Assembly: GCF_002283365.1 (NCBI RefSeq)
Contig: NZ_MQWD01000001.1
Coordinates: 4,224,992-4,288,991 of the forward strand
Length of the DNA: 64,000 nucleotides
Direction: 5' to 3'
From: Rubrivirga marina
GTDB lineage: Bacteria; Bacteroidota; Rhodothermia; Rhodothermales; Rubricoccaceae
Shown here: positions 49,444 to 57,823 of the stretch, in pieces
How the letters are laid out: the number at the start of each line of letters is the position of its first letter
Numbering within the stretch: the first letter of the stretch is position 1
Notes under the pieces: model-generated
Database searches by the model: none
What the model was told of the DNA's origin: nothing
The model's input: only the letters and a program-made list of their open reading frames with translations
Program-made: the position numbers and the translations under genes

Positions 49444-50654
49444 CCGGCCAGGTCGGTCAAGACGCGCGCCTTCAAGAGACACTCGGCGTACTCCGCATCG
49501 AGGTCGCTGTCCCACACGATCCCGCTGCCCACGTCGTAGCGCCCGACGCCGTCGGCGACGACGGCCGTGCGGATGGCGACGTTGAACGCGGCCTCGCTCA
49601 GCCCCGAGGCCCCGCCCGGCGCGGCGTAGCCGATGGCCCCGCAGTAGACCCCACGCGGGCCGACCTCCAGGTCGCGGATGATCCGCATGGCGCGGAGCTT
49701 CGGGGCGCCCGTGATCGACCCGCACGGGAAGAGCGCGCGGAGCACGTCGCCGAGGCCGACGTCGGGCCGGAGTGCTGCCGTGACGGTCGACGTCATCTGC
49801 GTGACCGTCTCGTAGCGCTCGGCCTCGAAGAGCGCCGGCACGCGGACGCTACCCGGCGCGGAGACCCGCGCGAGATCGTTCCGGAGGAGGTCCACGATCA
49901 TCAGGTTCTCGGCGCGGTCCTTCGGGCTGGCCCGGAGCGCCTCGGCGAGCGCGTCGTCGTGGCTGGGCGAGCCGCCCCGAGGCGCCGTCCCCTTCATCGG
50001 CCGCGCCCGGATCGTCCGCCCGCCCCCCTCGGGGTCGACCCGGAAGAACAGCTCCGGTGAGACCGACGCGACGGCAGCTCCCCCCGCCTCGGCCTCGAGG
50101 CGGACGAAGGCGCCGTAGGCGACCGACTGGCGGCGACGGAGCGCGCCGAAGAGCGCCAGCGGGTCGCCGTCGAGCCCGAAGCGGAACGGCGCCGTCAGGT
50201 TGATCTGGTACACGTCGCCGGCCCGGATGTGAGCGCGGATGGCCGCCACACGTCCGCCGTACGCCGCCTCGTCGAGCGCGAACGTCGGGCGCTCGACCCG
50301 GACGGGTCCGGCCTCCGCCAGCGCGGCGTCGACGGCCTCAGCCGGGACGTCCGTCGGCGCGTCGTACACGCCGAACCACGCGAGCGGGACGGCCGGATCC
50401 AGCGGCGGGTCGCGGACGTGGTCGGGCTCGATCGCGTAGCCCGCCTCGTAGCTCAGGACCCCGGCGACGTGATGGCCCTCGCCGAGGGCACGATCGAGGG
50501 CGTCGAGGAGCGGGCCGACCTCGTCGAGCGTGCGCGCCGCCAGCGCGCAGCGCGGCGACGTGAACAGCCATGCGCCCCGCCGGCCGGTGTCGGCGTCGGG
50601 ACGCGGGGCGTCGAGGAGGACGGTGCCGGGGCGGCGGAGGGCGGCGGCGAGCAC
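49440..50654 (-). CDS. pabB: Aminodeoxychorismate synthase component I
   Basis: The 404-aa protein has the chorismate-binding core: GDVYQINLTAPF, SPELFFRVD, the PabB-type RARPMKGTAPRG (Lys in PxKGT distinguishes it from anthranilate synthase), DLLRNDLARV, TVTQMTSTV, FPCGSITGAPK and the end SGIVWDSDLDAEY. It aminates chorismate for p-aminobenzoate. GTG start at 50654. A palindrome copy (50084-50103) encodes RLEAEAGGA within it. It is translationally coupled to pabC. Confidence 0.93.
   Translation of the reverse strand: MLAAALRRPGTVLLDAPRPDADTGRRGAWLFTSPRCALAARTLDEVGPLLDALDRALGEGHHVAGVLSYEAGYAIEPDHVRDPPLDPAVPLAWFGVYDAPTDVPAEAVDAALAEAGPVRVERPTFALDEAAYGGRVAAIRAHIRAGDVYQINLTAPFRFGLDGDPLALFGALRRRQSVAYGAFVRLEAEAGGAAVASVSPELFFRVDPEGGGRTIRARPMKGTAPRGGSPSHDDALAEALRASPKDRAENLMIVDLLRNDLARVSAPGSVRVPALFEAERYETVTQMTSTVTAALRPDVGLGDVLRALFPCGSITGAPKLRAMRIIRDLEVGPRGVYCGAIGYAAPGGASGLSEAAFNVAIRTAVVADGVGRYDVGSGIVWDSDLDAEYAECLLKARVLTDLAG
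50084..50103. repeat. Dispersed palindrome inside pabB
   Basis: CCGCCTCG and CGAGGCGG around the centre GCCT; the segment encodes LEAEAGG between conserved beta strands of the chorismate-binding domain. Confidence 0.8.
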
Positions 50655-50710
50655 GGGGTGTAGAGCCCGCCGGGCCGTCCTTCGTTCCGCAACATGGTCG
50701 TTGGCTCTCG

Positions 50711-50730
50711 CCGCCTCGACGTCGAGGCGG
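50711..50730. repeat. Dispersed palindrome upstream of pabB
   Basis: A perfect 20-bp variant, CCGCCTCGACGTCGAGGCGG, 27 bp past the stop of the hypothetical gene (minus) and 56 bp before the pabB start. Confidence 0.87.
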
Positions 50731-50757
50731 GCCGACTCGCCCCGGGCCGCCCGCCGT

Positions 50758-51243
50758 CTATCGGTTCATCTGGGTGTCCGTGTCCTCCGGGCCCAGGTCG
50801 ACGCCCGTGAGGTTCGCGAGGGCCGGGCCGAGCGCCGTGCGGAACTCGTGGGCCCGCATCCGCTCCATCACGTCGCCGCGGCCGGCGCAGTAGCCGAGGA
50901 GCGCGTGCGGGCGCTGCATGTGCTGGAGCCCCTCCCGCACAACCCACGTGTGCCACGGCCGGAGGTCCCGGTCGAACGGCCCGATGAGCCGCGCGTAGAG
51001 CCGGTTCGCCGCGCGCTCGACGTCGTCCTCCGACGTCAGCTCGCCCATCTCGAGGAGCCGCTGGAGCCCGCCCCAGATGTAGCCCGCGAGGAAGTCGTGC
51101 TGCCCGTCCGTCAGCGCCAGGCCCGACTCGGGGCCGGTGTAGCCGAGGTCCGCCAGCGGCGTGCGGATGCAGGCCTCGACGTGGGCGACGGCCTCACGGA
51201 TCATGGCCTCGACGTAGGCGGGGGACTTGGAGGGACGAGACAT
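50758..51243 (-). CDS. Hypothetical helical protein
   Basis: The 161-aa protein has no signal or membrane segment and is predicted helical, with motifs EAMIREAVAHVEACIRTPLA, GQHDFLAGYIWGGLQRLLEM and RLIGPFDRDLRPWHTWVV. I do not recognise a family. The ATG at 51243 (MSRPSKSP) is chosen. The 236-bp space to the next gene upstream (51480) shows nothing clear. Confidence 0.65.
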   Translation of the reverse strand: MSRPSKSPAYVEAMIREAVAHVEACIRTPLADLGYTGPESGLALTDGQHDFLAGYIWGGLQRLLEMGELTSEDDVERAANRLYARLIGPFDRDLRPWHTWVVREGLQHMQRPHALLGYCAGRGDVMERMRAHEFRTALGPALANLTGVDLGPEDTDTQMNR

Positions 51244-51479
51244 GGGCAGCCAGGGTGGGAGTGTGCGTAGTGCGGCCTCCGTTGCAACCGCCGTTACCAC
51301 GTGCCCGCGGCTCCCTTCACCCCCCCCGCGATGTTACGACAGCGTGCCATCCGCGAGGACAGGAGCTCCCCGCCCGATTGGCACGGCCGGGCGCCTTAGA
51401 GTGAGACGGCCGGCGGGGGGCGCTGCGGCGCCGCTCCGCCGGCCGAGAGCAACTGGGACGAGGCCCCGCTCGGGCCGGG

Positions 51480-52823
51480 CTAGTTCCCGCCGCGACCGAG
51501 GAGCCGACCGAGCCGGCGGCGGCCCTCCTGGACCGCCCCCTCGACGGCGCCGCGCGCGCGGTCCGTGGTCCCCTCCGTCGCCTCCTGGGCCCCCTGCGTC
51601 GCGGCCTGAACGGCCTGCCCCGACGCCGAGCACACGCTCGACGTGTCGTCGAAGGAGCGGAGCCACGCAAGCTGGTCTTCGTCAGTCGTGATGTAGACCG
51701 ACAGGTCGTTCAACGTGTACCCCCCTGCGACGGGCTGGCCGTTGCGGTAGCCCGTTTGCTCGGGCGAGGCCCGAACCGAGAGGGCCACCTTGCCGCCACG
51801 CGGGTGCGTCTGGAAGATGTCGCTGAACACGATCACGTTCTCTCGGCGGTACCGCTCCTCGTCGTAGGCGGGCGAGGGGCACGTGTGATCGCGGAAGGAG
51901 ATCTCCCCTTTGAGCAGCGCGTCCAGTCGTTCGTCGATCCACATCTGGGTTGCGAGGTCTACGGCCCCGTTGCCTCCAGCAACGAAGGCATCAGCCGGCA
52001 GCACGGCCCGAATCGTAGCCTCCAGAGTCGGCCGATCCGTGGTCTCGCGGAAGGCCTGGTAGAGGTACTTCGCAAGCTCCATGTCGGACCGAAACTCGGG
52101 CACCTGAACGTCGGGCAGAGTCGCGGCGTAGGCCGCAGACGCGGCGTTGTCGACCGCCTCGGAGATCTTCGGGGTCCCCGGCTGACCCGGCCGACGACCG
52201 ACCTCGTCAGCGCTCCCGATGGAGCCGCCCCGGATGAAGCCCGTCCACGGGGCTTCGAAGGACTCGCGATACAGCCGCACGTCCGTGTCCCACTCGTAGT
52301 CCACGAACTCGCGCTCGTTGCCGTCGTAGGTGGTGTAGCGCATCCGGATGGGCACCGTGACGGACTCGAGGCTGTGCCACTTGACCGTGCCGCCGTCGAT
52401 CACGTCGATGCTCCGGGGGAGGTCCACGGCGTCGATGGGATAGGCGTCAGCGGGCTTCGTCTCCATTAGCGCGAGGATTTCCTCGCTCGAGGGATCCGGT
52501 AGGCCGAAGTACTGCCAGTCGCCCACCCGAACGCGGTCGAAGACGTACCGGGAGCCGTGGGACTGGTACACGACATCGTGGTAGCCCTCGATCTCCACGC
52601 CCTCGACCTCGGAGTGCGGGTAGCGGGCCGTGATCGAGTGGACGAACTCGTAGACGCCGCCGTTGAGCTGGCGGGATCCGTTGCCGCGGAGGGTGACCGT
52701 GGCGTCCGCCGCGATGTTCGCGCGGACGTCGGCACGGATCTGGGATTCGGAGGGCGGGGTCTGTGCGGCCGCACCGGCAGTGAGGACCAGCGAGACGAGG
52801 AGGGCGAGGGTGGTGCTGCGCAT
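51480..52823 (-). CDS. Exported protein of unknown function
   Basis: The 447-aa protein has a signal peptide (cleavage near GAAAQ, residue ~20), a beta-rich N-terminal domain (ATVTLRGNGSRQLNGGVYEF, GVEIEGYHDVVYQSHGSRYV), a long middle with QMWIDERLDALLKGEISFRD, and a tail of Ala/Gly/Arg-rich helices (GQAVQAATQGAQEATEGTTD). It appears less GC-biased than its neighbours. No known domain recognised. Confidence 0.7.
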   Translation of the reverse strand: MRSTTLALLVSLVLTAGAAAQTPPSESQIRADVRANIAADATVTLRGNGSRQLNGGVYEFVHSITARYPHSEVEGVEIEGYHDVVYQSHGSRYVFDRVRVGDWQYFGLPDPSSEEILALMETKPADAYPIDAVDLPRSIDVIDGGTVKWHSLESVTVPIRMRYTTYDGNEREFVDYEWDTDVRLYRESFEAPWTGFIRGGSIGSADEVGRRPGQPGTPKISEAVDNAASAAYAATLPDVQVPEFRSDMELAKYLYQAFRETTDRPTLEATIRAVLPADAFVAGGNGAVDLATQMWIDERLDALLKGEISFRDHTCPSPAYDEERYRRENVIVFSDIFQTHPRGGKVALSVRASPEQTGYRNGQPVAGGYTLNDLSVYITTDEDQLAWLRSFDDTSSVCSASGQAVQAATQGAQEATEGTTDRARGAVEGAVQEGRRRLGRLLGRGGN

Positions 52824-52879
52824 GGGGAGCAGAGGGGGATGCTCCCTCCCTCCGCGAGTCCGCACGCGAGGGGATCACC

Positions 52880-53572
52880 CTAACGGTTCCTCGAGCCCAA
52901 ATAATTGACCGTGTTGGGTTCGACCTCGAAGGTCCAATACGTTCGCTCGATGCAGCCCGCCGGGCAGTCGCCCGAGCCGCGGCTGAAGTCGAGGACCCAG
53001 CCGTCGTCCGTCCGGACGGCCGAGATGTCGTCGCCGTCGCCGGCCAGCCCGTCCGGCTCGGCATAGCGGACGCCGTCGACGGCGGCGAACCGGCCCGCCA
53101 GGGCGACCGTGTTGAGCGCCGTCGGCGAGTGGAGGACGGCGAGGTCGAGCCCGTCGAGGTAGCGCGAGAGCGAGAGGCCGTACCGGTCGAGGAGAGCGTC
53201 GACGGCCGCGTCGCCCGTCTCCGTGGCGCCGGCCCGCCAGGCCCCGGTCCACGCCGCCTCGGGGTCGACGGCCACGAGGAGGCGGACGGGAGAAAGCGCC
53301 GCGCGCGCCCGGATCCCCAAGATGAGGTCCCCCTCCTCCGACGCCCGAGCGCGAATGAGGGCGTCGGCGAGGTCGTGCACGAGCGCATCTGGGATCTCGA
53401 CGGCGTCCCGGTCGCCGGCCTGCAGCTGATACCGGAAGGCGAGGACGGTGGCGTCCTCGGCGTAAGCGGCCTCCTCCTCGGGCGAGAGGGCCGGCGTGTC
53501 CGGCGAGACGGGGCCGGCGGCGTCGCACCCCCAGACGAGGGCGGCGGCGAGCAGACAGAGGGCGGTGCGCAT
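52880..53572 (-). CDS. Lipoprotein of unknown function
   Basis: The 230-aa protein has a lipobox (AALVWGC, Cys16). The mature part includes a helical segment (ALVHDLADALIRARASEEGD), a beta region with RFAAVDGVRYAEPDG, and a final CPAGCIERTYWTF that may hold a disulfide. No family recognised. A 300-bp stretch containing only a GC hairpin lies between it and the mutase in the direction of transcription from 57 kb. Confidence 0.65.
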   Translation of the reverse strand: MRTALCLLAAALVWGCDAAGPVSPDTPALSPEEEAAYAEDATVLAFRYQLQAGDRDAVEIPDALVHDLADALIRARASEEGDLILGIRARAALSPVRLLVAVDPEAAWTGAWRAGATETGDAAVDALLDRYGLSLSRYLDGLDLAVLHSPTALNTVALAGRFAAVDGVRYAEPDGLAGDGDDISAVRTDDGWVLDFSRGSGDCPAGCIERTYWTFEVEPNTVNYLGSRNR

Positions 53573-53685
53573 GGGGATTCGAGGGGGTCGCGCCACAACG
53601 TGGGCGCGTGCACGGGTCGTGTCAAGGGCAAATCCTGAGGCTTCCCTGAGGTCCGGTCACGGCGACGACCCTCACCCGTCCCCTG

Positions 53686-53707
53686 CCCCGTCGGTGCGCC
53701 GACGGGG
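53686..53707 (-). terminator. Hairpin after icmF
   Basis: CCCCGTCGG and CCGACGGGG with loop TGCG, 14 bp beyond the icmF stop on the minus strand. No T-tract; a likely terminator by position. Confidence 0.6.
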
Positions 53708-53721
53708 CGACCGAGGCGGGG

Positions 53722-56700
53722 CTACATGCTCCGCCGGTACTGCCCGCCGACCTCGAAGAGCGCGACCGTGATCTGCCCGAGCGACGCCACGCGGACCGTC
53801 TCCAGCAACGCCTCGAACGTGTTGCCACCCTCCCGGGCCACGCGCTGGAGCGCCGCCAGCGCCGCGGGCGCCTCCGCCTCGTGGCGCCGGTGGAACCGGT
53901 CGAGCCCGTTGAGCTGGCGCTGCTTTTCGGCCTCCGTCCCGCGCATGAGCTCCACCTCGGACTGGGACTCGGCCCCCTCGGCGGGCAGGAACGTGTTGAC
54001 TCCGATGACCGGGAGCTCGCCCGTGTGCTTCCGGTGCTCGTAGAGCATCGACTCCTCCTGGATCTTGCCGCGCTGGTACATCGACTCCATCGCGCCGAGG
54101 ACGCCGCCGCGGTCGGAGATCCGCTCGAACTCGAGGAGCACGGCCTCCTCCACGAGGTCCGTCAGCTCGTCGATGATGTAGGCGCCCTGGATCGGGTTCT
54201 CGTTCTGCGCCAGCCCCAGCTCGCGGTTGATGATGAGCTGGATCGCCATCGCCCGGCGGACGCTCTCCTCCGTCGGCGTCGTGATGGCCTCGTCGTAGGC
54301 GTTCGTGTGGAGGCTGTTGCAGTTGTCGTAGATGGCGAGGAGCGCCTGGAGCGTCGTCCGGATGTCGTTGAACTGGATCTCCTGCGCGTGCAGCGACCGG
54401 CCCGACGTCTGGACGTGGTACTTGAGCTTCTGGCTCCGGTCGCTCGCCCCGTACAGCTCGCGCATCGCCACCGACCAGATGCGCCGGGCCACGCGGCCGA
54501 TGACGGCGTACTCCGCGTCCATCCCGTTCGAGAAGAAGAACGAGAGGTTGGGGGCGAACGCGTCGACGTCCATCCCGCGCGCGCGGTAGGCCTCGACGTA
54601 GGTGAACCCGTTGGCCAGCGTGAACGCGAGCTGGGAGATCGGATTCGCGCCGGCCTCGGCGATGTGGTAGCCCGAGATCGAGACCGAGTAGAAGTTGCGG
54701 ACGCCGTGGTCGATGAACGCCTCCTGCACGTCGGCCATGCAGCGGAGCGAGAACTCGGTCGAGAAGATGCAGGTGTTCTGCGCCTGGTCCTCCTTGAGGA
54801 TGTCGGCCTGGACCGTCCCGCGGACGCTCGTCAGGGCCTTCGCGCGGATCTCCTGGTACTCGTCCTCCGACAGCAGGCCCCACGCGACGAGCTCGCGGCC
54901 CGACGTGCCGAGGAGGCCGAGTCCGGAGCCGTCGTGCCCTTCAGGGAGGCCCGCCTCGGCGTCGAGGTCGGCGGAGTCGGGGACGTAGGGGATGTAGCGC
55001 GGGCGGTCGTCGCCCAACTCCTCCGCGATCCGCGCCTCCGCCTCGTCCCAGCGGCCCTCGGCCTTCAGGACCTGCTCGACCTGCTGGTCGATGGCCGTGT
55101 TGAAGAACATGGCCAGGATCGTCGGCGCCGGGCCGTTGATCGTCATCGAGACGCTCGTCGTCGGCGCGCAGAGGTCGAAGCCGGAGTACAGCTTCTTCAT
55201 GTCGTCGAGCGTCGCGATCGAGACGCCCGACGTGCCCACCTTGCCGTAGACGTCGGGCCGCGGGTCGGGGTCGCGGCCGTACAGCGTGACGCTGTCGAAC
55301 GCCGTGCTGAGCCGCTTCGCCGGCATCCCGAGGCTGACGAGGTGGAACCGCTTGTTCGTCCGCTCCGGCGTGCCCTCGCCGGCGAACATCCGGGTCGGGT
55401 CCTCCCCCTCGCGCTTGAGCGGGAACACGCCGGCCGTGAAGGGGAAATGGCCGGGGAGGTTCTCGAGGAGCGCGTAGCGGAGCCGCTCGCCGGGGTCCTC
55501 CGTCCGCGGGAGCGCGACGCGGGGCACCTTCGTCCCGCTCAGCGTCTCGCGCGTGAGCGGCTGGCGGATGTCCCGACCGCGGACCCGGTAGACGAGCTCG
55601 TCGTCGGCGTACTGCTCGGCGACGGCGTCCCAGTTGTCGAGGATCGCCCTAGAGCGCGGGTCGAGGCGCCCCCACCAGTGAGCGGCCATCTCGTCGAGGC
55701 GACCCGCGATCTGCTCGCGGTCCTCCGGCGCCCAGCTCTCGACCTGCGCCTTCGCGCCGGCGGCCTGCCCCCACTTCCGCGCCGTGGCCATCTCCGCCTC
55801 GGCCCAGTCGCGGTAGGACCGGCACGTCTCGGCGATCTCGGCGAGGTAGCGCTGGCGACTGGGGGGGATCACCGCGAGCTCCGACGGGTCGAGCGCCGGG
55901 AGCGTCTCAGCGTCGAACAGCGACGACGCGCGGTCGAACCCGTGCTCGCGGAGCTGATCGAGCAGCGCGAGGTAGAGCCGCGACACGCCCGGGTCGTTGA
56001 ACTGGGCGGCCATCGTCGGGTAGACCGGCATCTCGTCGGGGGGCGTCGAGAACTGGCCGCGGTTGCGCTGGACCTGCTTCTTGACGTCGCGGAGGGCGTC
56101 CTCGGCCCCGCGCTTCTCGAACTTGTTGAGCGCCACGAGGTCGGCCACGTCGAGCATCCCGATCTTCTCGAGCTGCGTCGGCGCGCCGAAGTCGGACGTC
56201 ATGACGTAGAGCGAGACGTCGACGAGCTCGGCCACCTCGGTATCGCTCTGGCCGATCCCGGCCGTCTCCACGATCACGAGGTCGAACCCGGCCGCGCGGC
56301 ACACGTCGATGGCCTCGCGGAGCGCCCCGCTCGTCGCGCGGTGCGCCTGGCGCGTCGCGAACGACCGCATGTAGACGCGGTCGGCGTGCTCGCCGGTCAG
56401 GCTGTTCATCCGGATCCGGTCGCCGAGAAGCGCCCCGCCCGTCCGCCGCCGCGTCGGGTCGACCGACAGCACGGCCACGTGGACGTCGTCGAAGTCGTTC
56501 AAGACCCGGCGGACCAGTTCGTCGGTCAACGTCGACTTGCCGGCGCCGCCGGTCCCGGTGATGCCGAGGACGGGGGCGTGGGACTCGGGACGGGGGACCG
56601 GGGACTGGGGGGCGAGCGACGGAGCGCCGTCGCCGGAGGGCTGGGCCGCGCGCTGCTCGACGGCTGTGAGCCGCCGCGCGACGGTCCGCGATGCCACCGA

Positions 56701-57198
56701 GGCGGGCGCGGTCGCCACGACGGCCCCATCCGCCTCGGGCGCGTCGTCGGTGCCCCGGGCGGCCTCCAGCGGATCGACGTCGCACGCCCGGATCATCGAC
56801 TCGATCATGCCCTCGAGGCCCATCCGCATCCCGTCCTCGGGCGAGAAGATCTTGGCGACGCCGTAGGCCTCGAGCTCGGCGATCTCCTCGGGGACGATGA
56901 CGCCGCCGCCGCCGCCGAACACCTTGATGTGGCCGGCCCCGCGCTCGCGGAGCAGGTCGACCATGTATTTGAAGTACTCGACGTGGCCGCCCTGGTACGA
57001 CGACACGGCGATCCCCTGCGCGTCCTCCTCGATCGCCGTGCGGACGACGTCGTCGACACTCCGGTCGTGCCCGAGGTGGATGACCTCGGCGCCCTGGGCC
57101 TGGAGGATCCGCCGCATGATGTTGATCGCGGCGTCGTGACCGTCGAACAGGCTGGCGGCGGTGACGAAGCGGACGGGGTGCGTGGGCGTGTACGCCAT
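53722..57198 (-). CDS. icmF: Fused isobutyryl-CoA mutase IcmF
   Basis: The 1158-aa protein has three parts. Residues 1-140 are a B12-binding domain (FDGHDAAI, DxHxxG-type, then [12 protein letters not shown]). Residues ~210-500 are a MeaB-like G-protein chaperone ([48 protein letters not shown]). The remainder is the acyl-CoA mutase TIM barrel ([54 protein letters not shown]). This order defines IcmF, which interconverts isobutyryl- and butyryl-CoA. The B12-MeaB linker contains a 7-bp periodic tract, and a palindrome copy near 54949 codes DLDAEAGLP. Confidence 0.96.
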   Translation of the reverse strand: MAYTPTHPVRFVTAASLFDGHDAAINIMRRILQAQGAEVIHLGHDRSVDDVVRTAIEEDAQGIAVSSYQGGHVEYFKYMVDLLRERGAGHIKVFGGGGGVIVPEEIAELEAYGVAKIFSPEDGMRMGLEGMIESMIRACDVDPLEAARGTDDAPEADGAVVATAPASVASRTVARRLTAVEQRAAQPSGDGAPSLAPQSPVPRPESHAPVLGITGTGGAGKSTLTDELVRRVLNDFDDVHVAVLSVDPTRRRTGGALLGDRIRMNSLTGEHADRVYMRSFATRQAHRATSGALREAIDVCRAAGFDLVIVETAGIGQSDTEVAELVDVSLYVMTSDFGAPTQLEKIGMLDVADLVALNKFEKRGAEDALRDVKKQVQRNRGQFSTPPDEMPVYPTMAAQFNDPGVSRLYLALLDQLREHGFDRASSLFDAETLPALDPSELAVIPPSRQRYLAEIAETCRSYRDWAEAEMATARKWGQAAGAKAQVESWAPEDREQIAGRLDEMAAHWWGRLDPRSRAILDNWDAVAEQYADDELVYRVRGRDIRQPLTRETLSGTKVPRVALPRTEDPGERLRYALLENLPGHFPFTAGVFPLKREGEDPTRMFAGEGTPERTNKRFHLVSLGMPAKRLSTAFDSVTLYGRDPDPRPDVYGKVGTSGVSIATLDDMKKLYSGFDLCAPTTSVSMTINGPAPTILAMFFNTAIDQQVEQVLKAEGRWDEAEARIAEELGDDRPRYIPYVPDSADLDAEAGLPEGHDGSGLGLLGTSGRELVAWGLLSEDEYQEIRAKALTSVRGTVQADILKEDQAQNTCIFSTEFSLRCMADVQEAFIDHGVRNFYSVSISGYHIAEAGANPISQLAFTLANGFTYVEAYRARGMDVDAFAPNLSFFFSNGMDAEYAVIGRVARRIWSVAMRELYGASDRSQKLKYHVQTSGRSLHAQEIQFNDIRTTLQALLAIYDNCNSLHTNAYDEAITTPTEESVRRAMAIQLIINRELGLAQNENPIQGAYIIDELTDLVEEAVLLEFERISDRGGVLGAMESMYQRGKIQEESMLYEHRKHTGELPVIGVNTFLPAEGAESQSEVELMRGTEAEKQRQLNGLDRFHRRHEAEAPAALAALQRVAREGGNTFEALLETVRVASLGQITVALFEVGGQYRRSM
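54949..54970. repeat. Degenerate dispersed palindrome inside icmF
   Basis: CCCGCCTCGGCGTCGAGGTC matches the consensus with two changes in the right arm. It encodes DLDAEAGLP in a loop of the mutase barrel. Confidence 0.6.
56580..56607. repeat. 7-bp periodic tract GGGACNN inside icmF
   Basis: GGGAC at 56580, 56587, 56594 and 56601, exactly 7 bp apart. It codes the Pro/Ser linker ([10 protein letters not shown]) between the B12 and MeaB domains. Confidence 0.75.
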
Positions 57199-57220
57199 GG
57201 GATCTCGGAAGGGCTTCCGC

Positions 57221-57226
57221 AAGGTA
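57221..57226 (-). promoter_or_regulatory. TACCTT -7-type promoter element of icmF
   Basis: CTACCTTGCGG on the minus strand, 22 bp before the icmF ATG; fits the TAnCTT series. Confidence 0.45.
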
Positions 57227-57347
57227 GAGAGGCGGGCTCTCGGCGGGGTTGAACGCGCGGGGAAGTGGGCCGTTCAGCGGGAGGCGCCGGAGTGACTTGA
57301 CCGGTCCCGCGGCGCCCCCTACGCTGCCCTCCCCCGCCCCGCCGCCC

Positions 57348-57809
57348 ATGCGCGCTCTCGCCCTCGCCGCCCTCCTCGCCGCCGGGCCCGGGTGTGCCGG
57401 CCCGGGCGCCCCCGCCACCCCGGAGACCGACGCCCGCCCGCCCGTCGAGACCGACGACGACCTCGTGCGGGCGTTCCTCGTACGGGGCTGGACCGTCCTC
57501 CCCGTCGGGTTCTCGACCCCGTTCGGCGTCGCCGGCGAGGGGACGGTCTATCGCGTCCAGAACCGGACGGTCGTCGTCTACGACTACGCCTCGCCTGAGG
57601 AGGCAGAGGCCCACGCGCACGAGGACGCCGATCGGCTCCTCCGACTCGGCGCGGGGCAGGAGGTCACCGTCTACCGGCGGCCGTCGCTTGTCGTGGTCAC
57701 CTTCGGGCGGGCCCGGGGGGCCTTCGAGATCCGACTGGCGCGGCTGCTCGCCGGGCCGTCGCTGGCACGCGTGGACTACGCCACCGCGGCACCGCCGACG
57801 GCCCACTGA
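57348..57809 (+). CDS. Lipoprotein of unknown function
   Basis: The 153-aa protein has a signal with likely lipobox AAGPGC. The mature part (GWTVLPVGFSTPFGVAGEGT, TVYRVQNRTVVVYDYASPEE, PSLVVVTFGRARGAFEIRLA) is a small alpha/beta domain without assigned family. Gene is divergent from icmF and convergent with the large glycan synthase (15 bp between stops). Confidence 0.7.
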   Translation: MRALALAALLAAGPGCAGPGAPATPETDARPPVETDDDLVRAFLVRGWTVLPVGFSTPFGVAGEGTVYRVQNRTVVVYDYASPEEAEAHAHEDADRLLRLGAGQEVTVYRRPSLVVVTFGRARGAFEIRLARLLAGPSLARVDYATAAPPTAH

Positions 57810-57823
57810 GGCTCCCCGGCGCG

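Noticed and set aside
25579-50730. Palindromes read as a CRISPR array
   Set aside because: Copies are kilobases apart, each a hairpin at gene ends; no regular spacers and no cas genes.
53881-57252. Over 1100-codon open frame antisense to icmF
   Set aside because: Mirror of icmF codon use; no recognisable fold, and icmF is certain.
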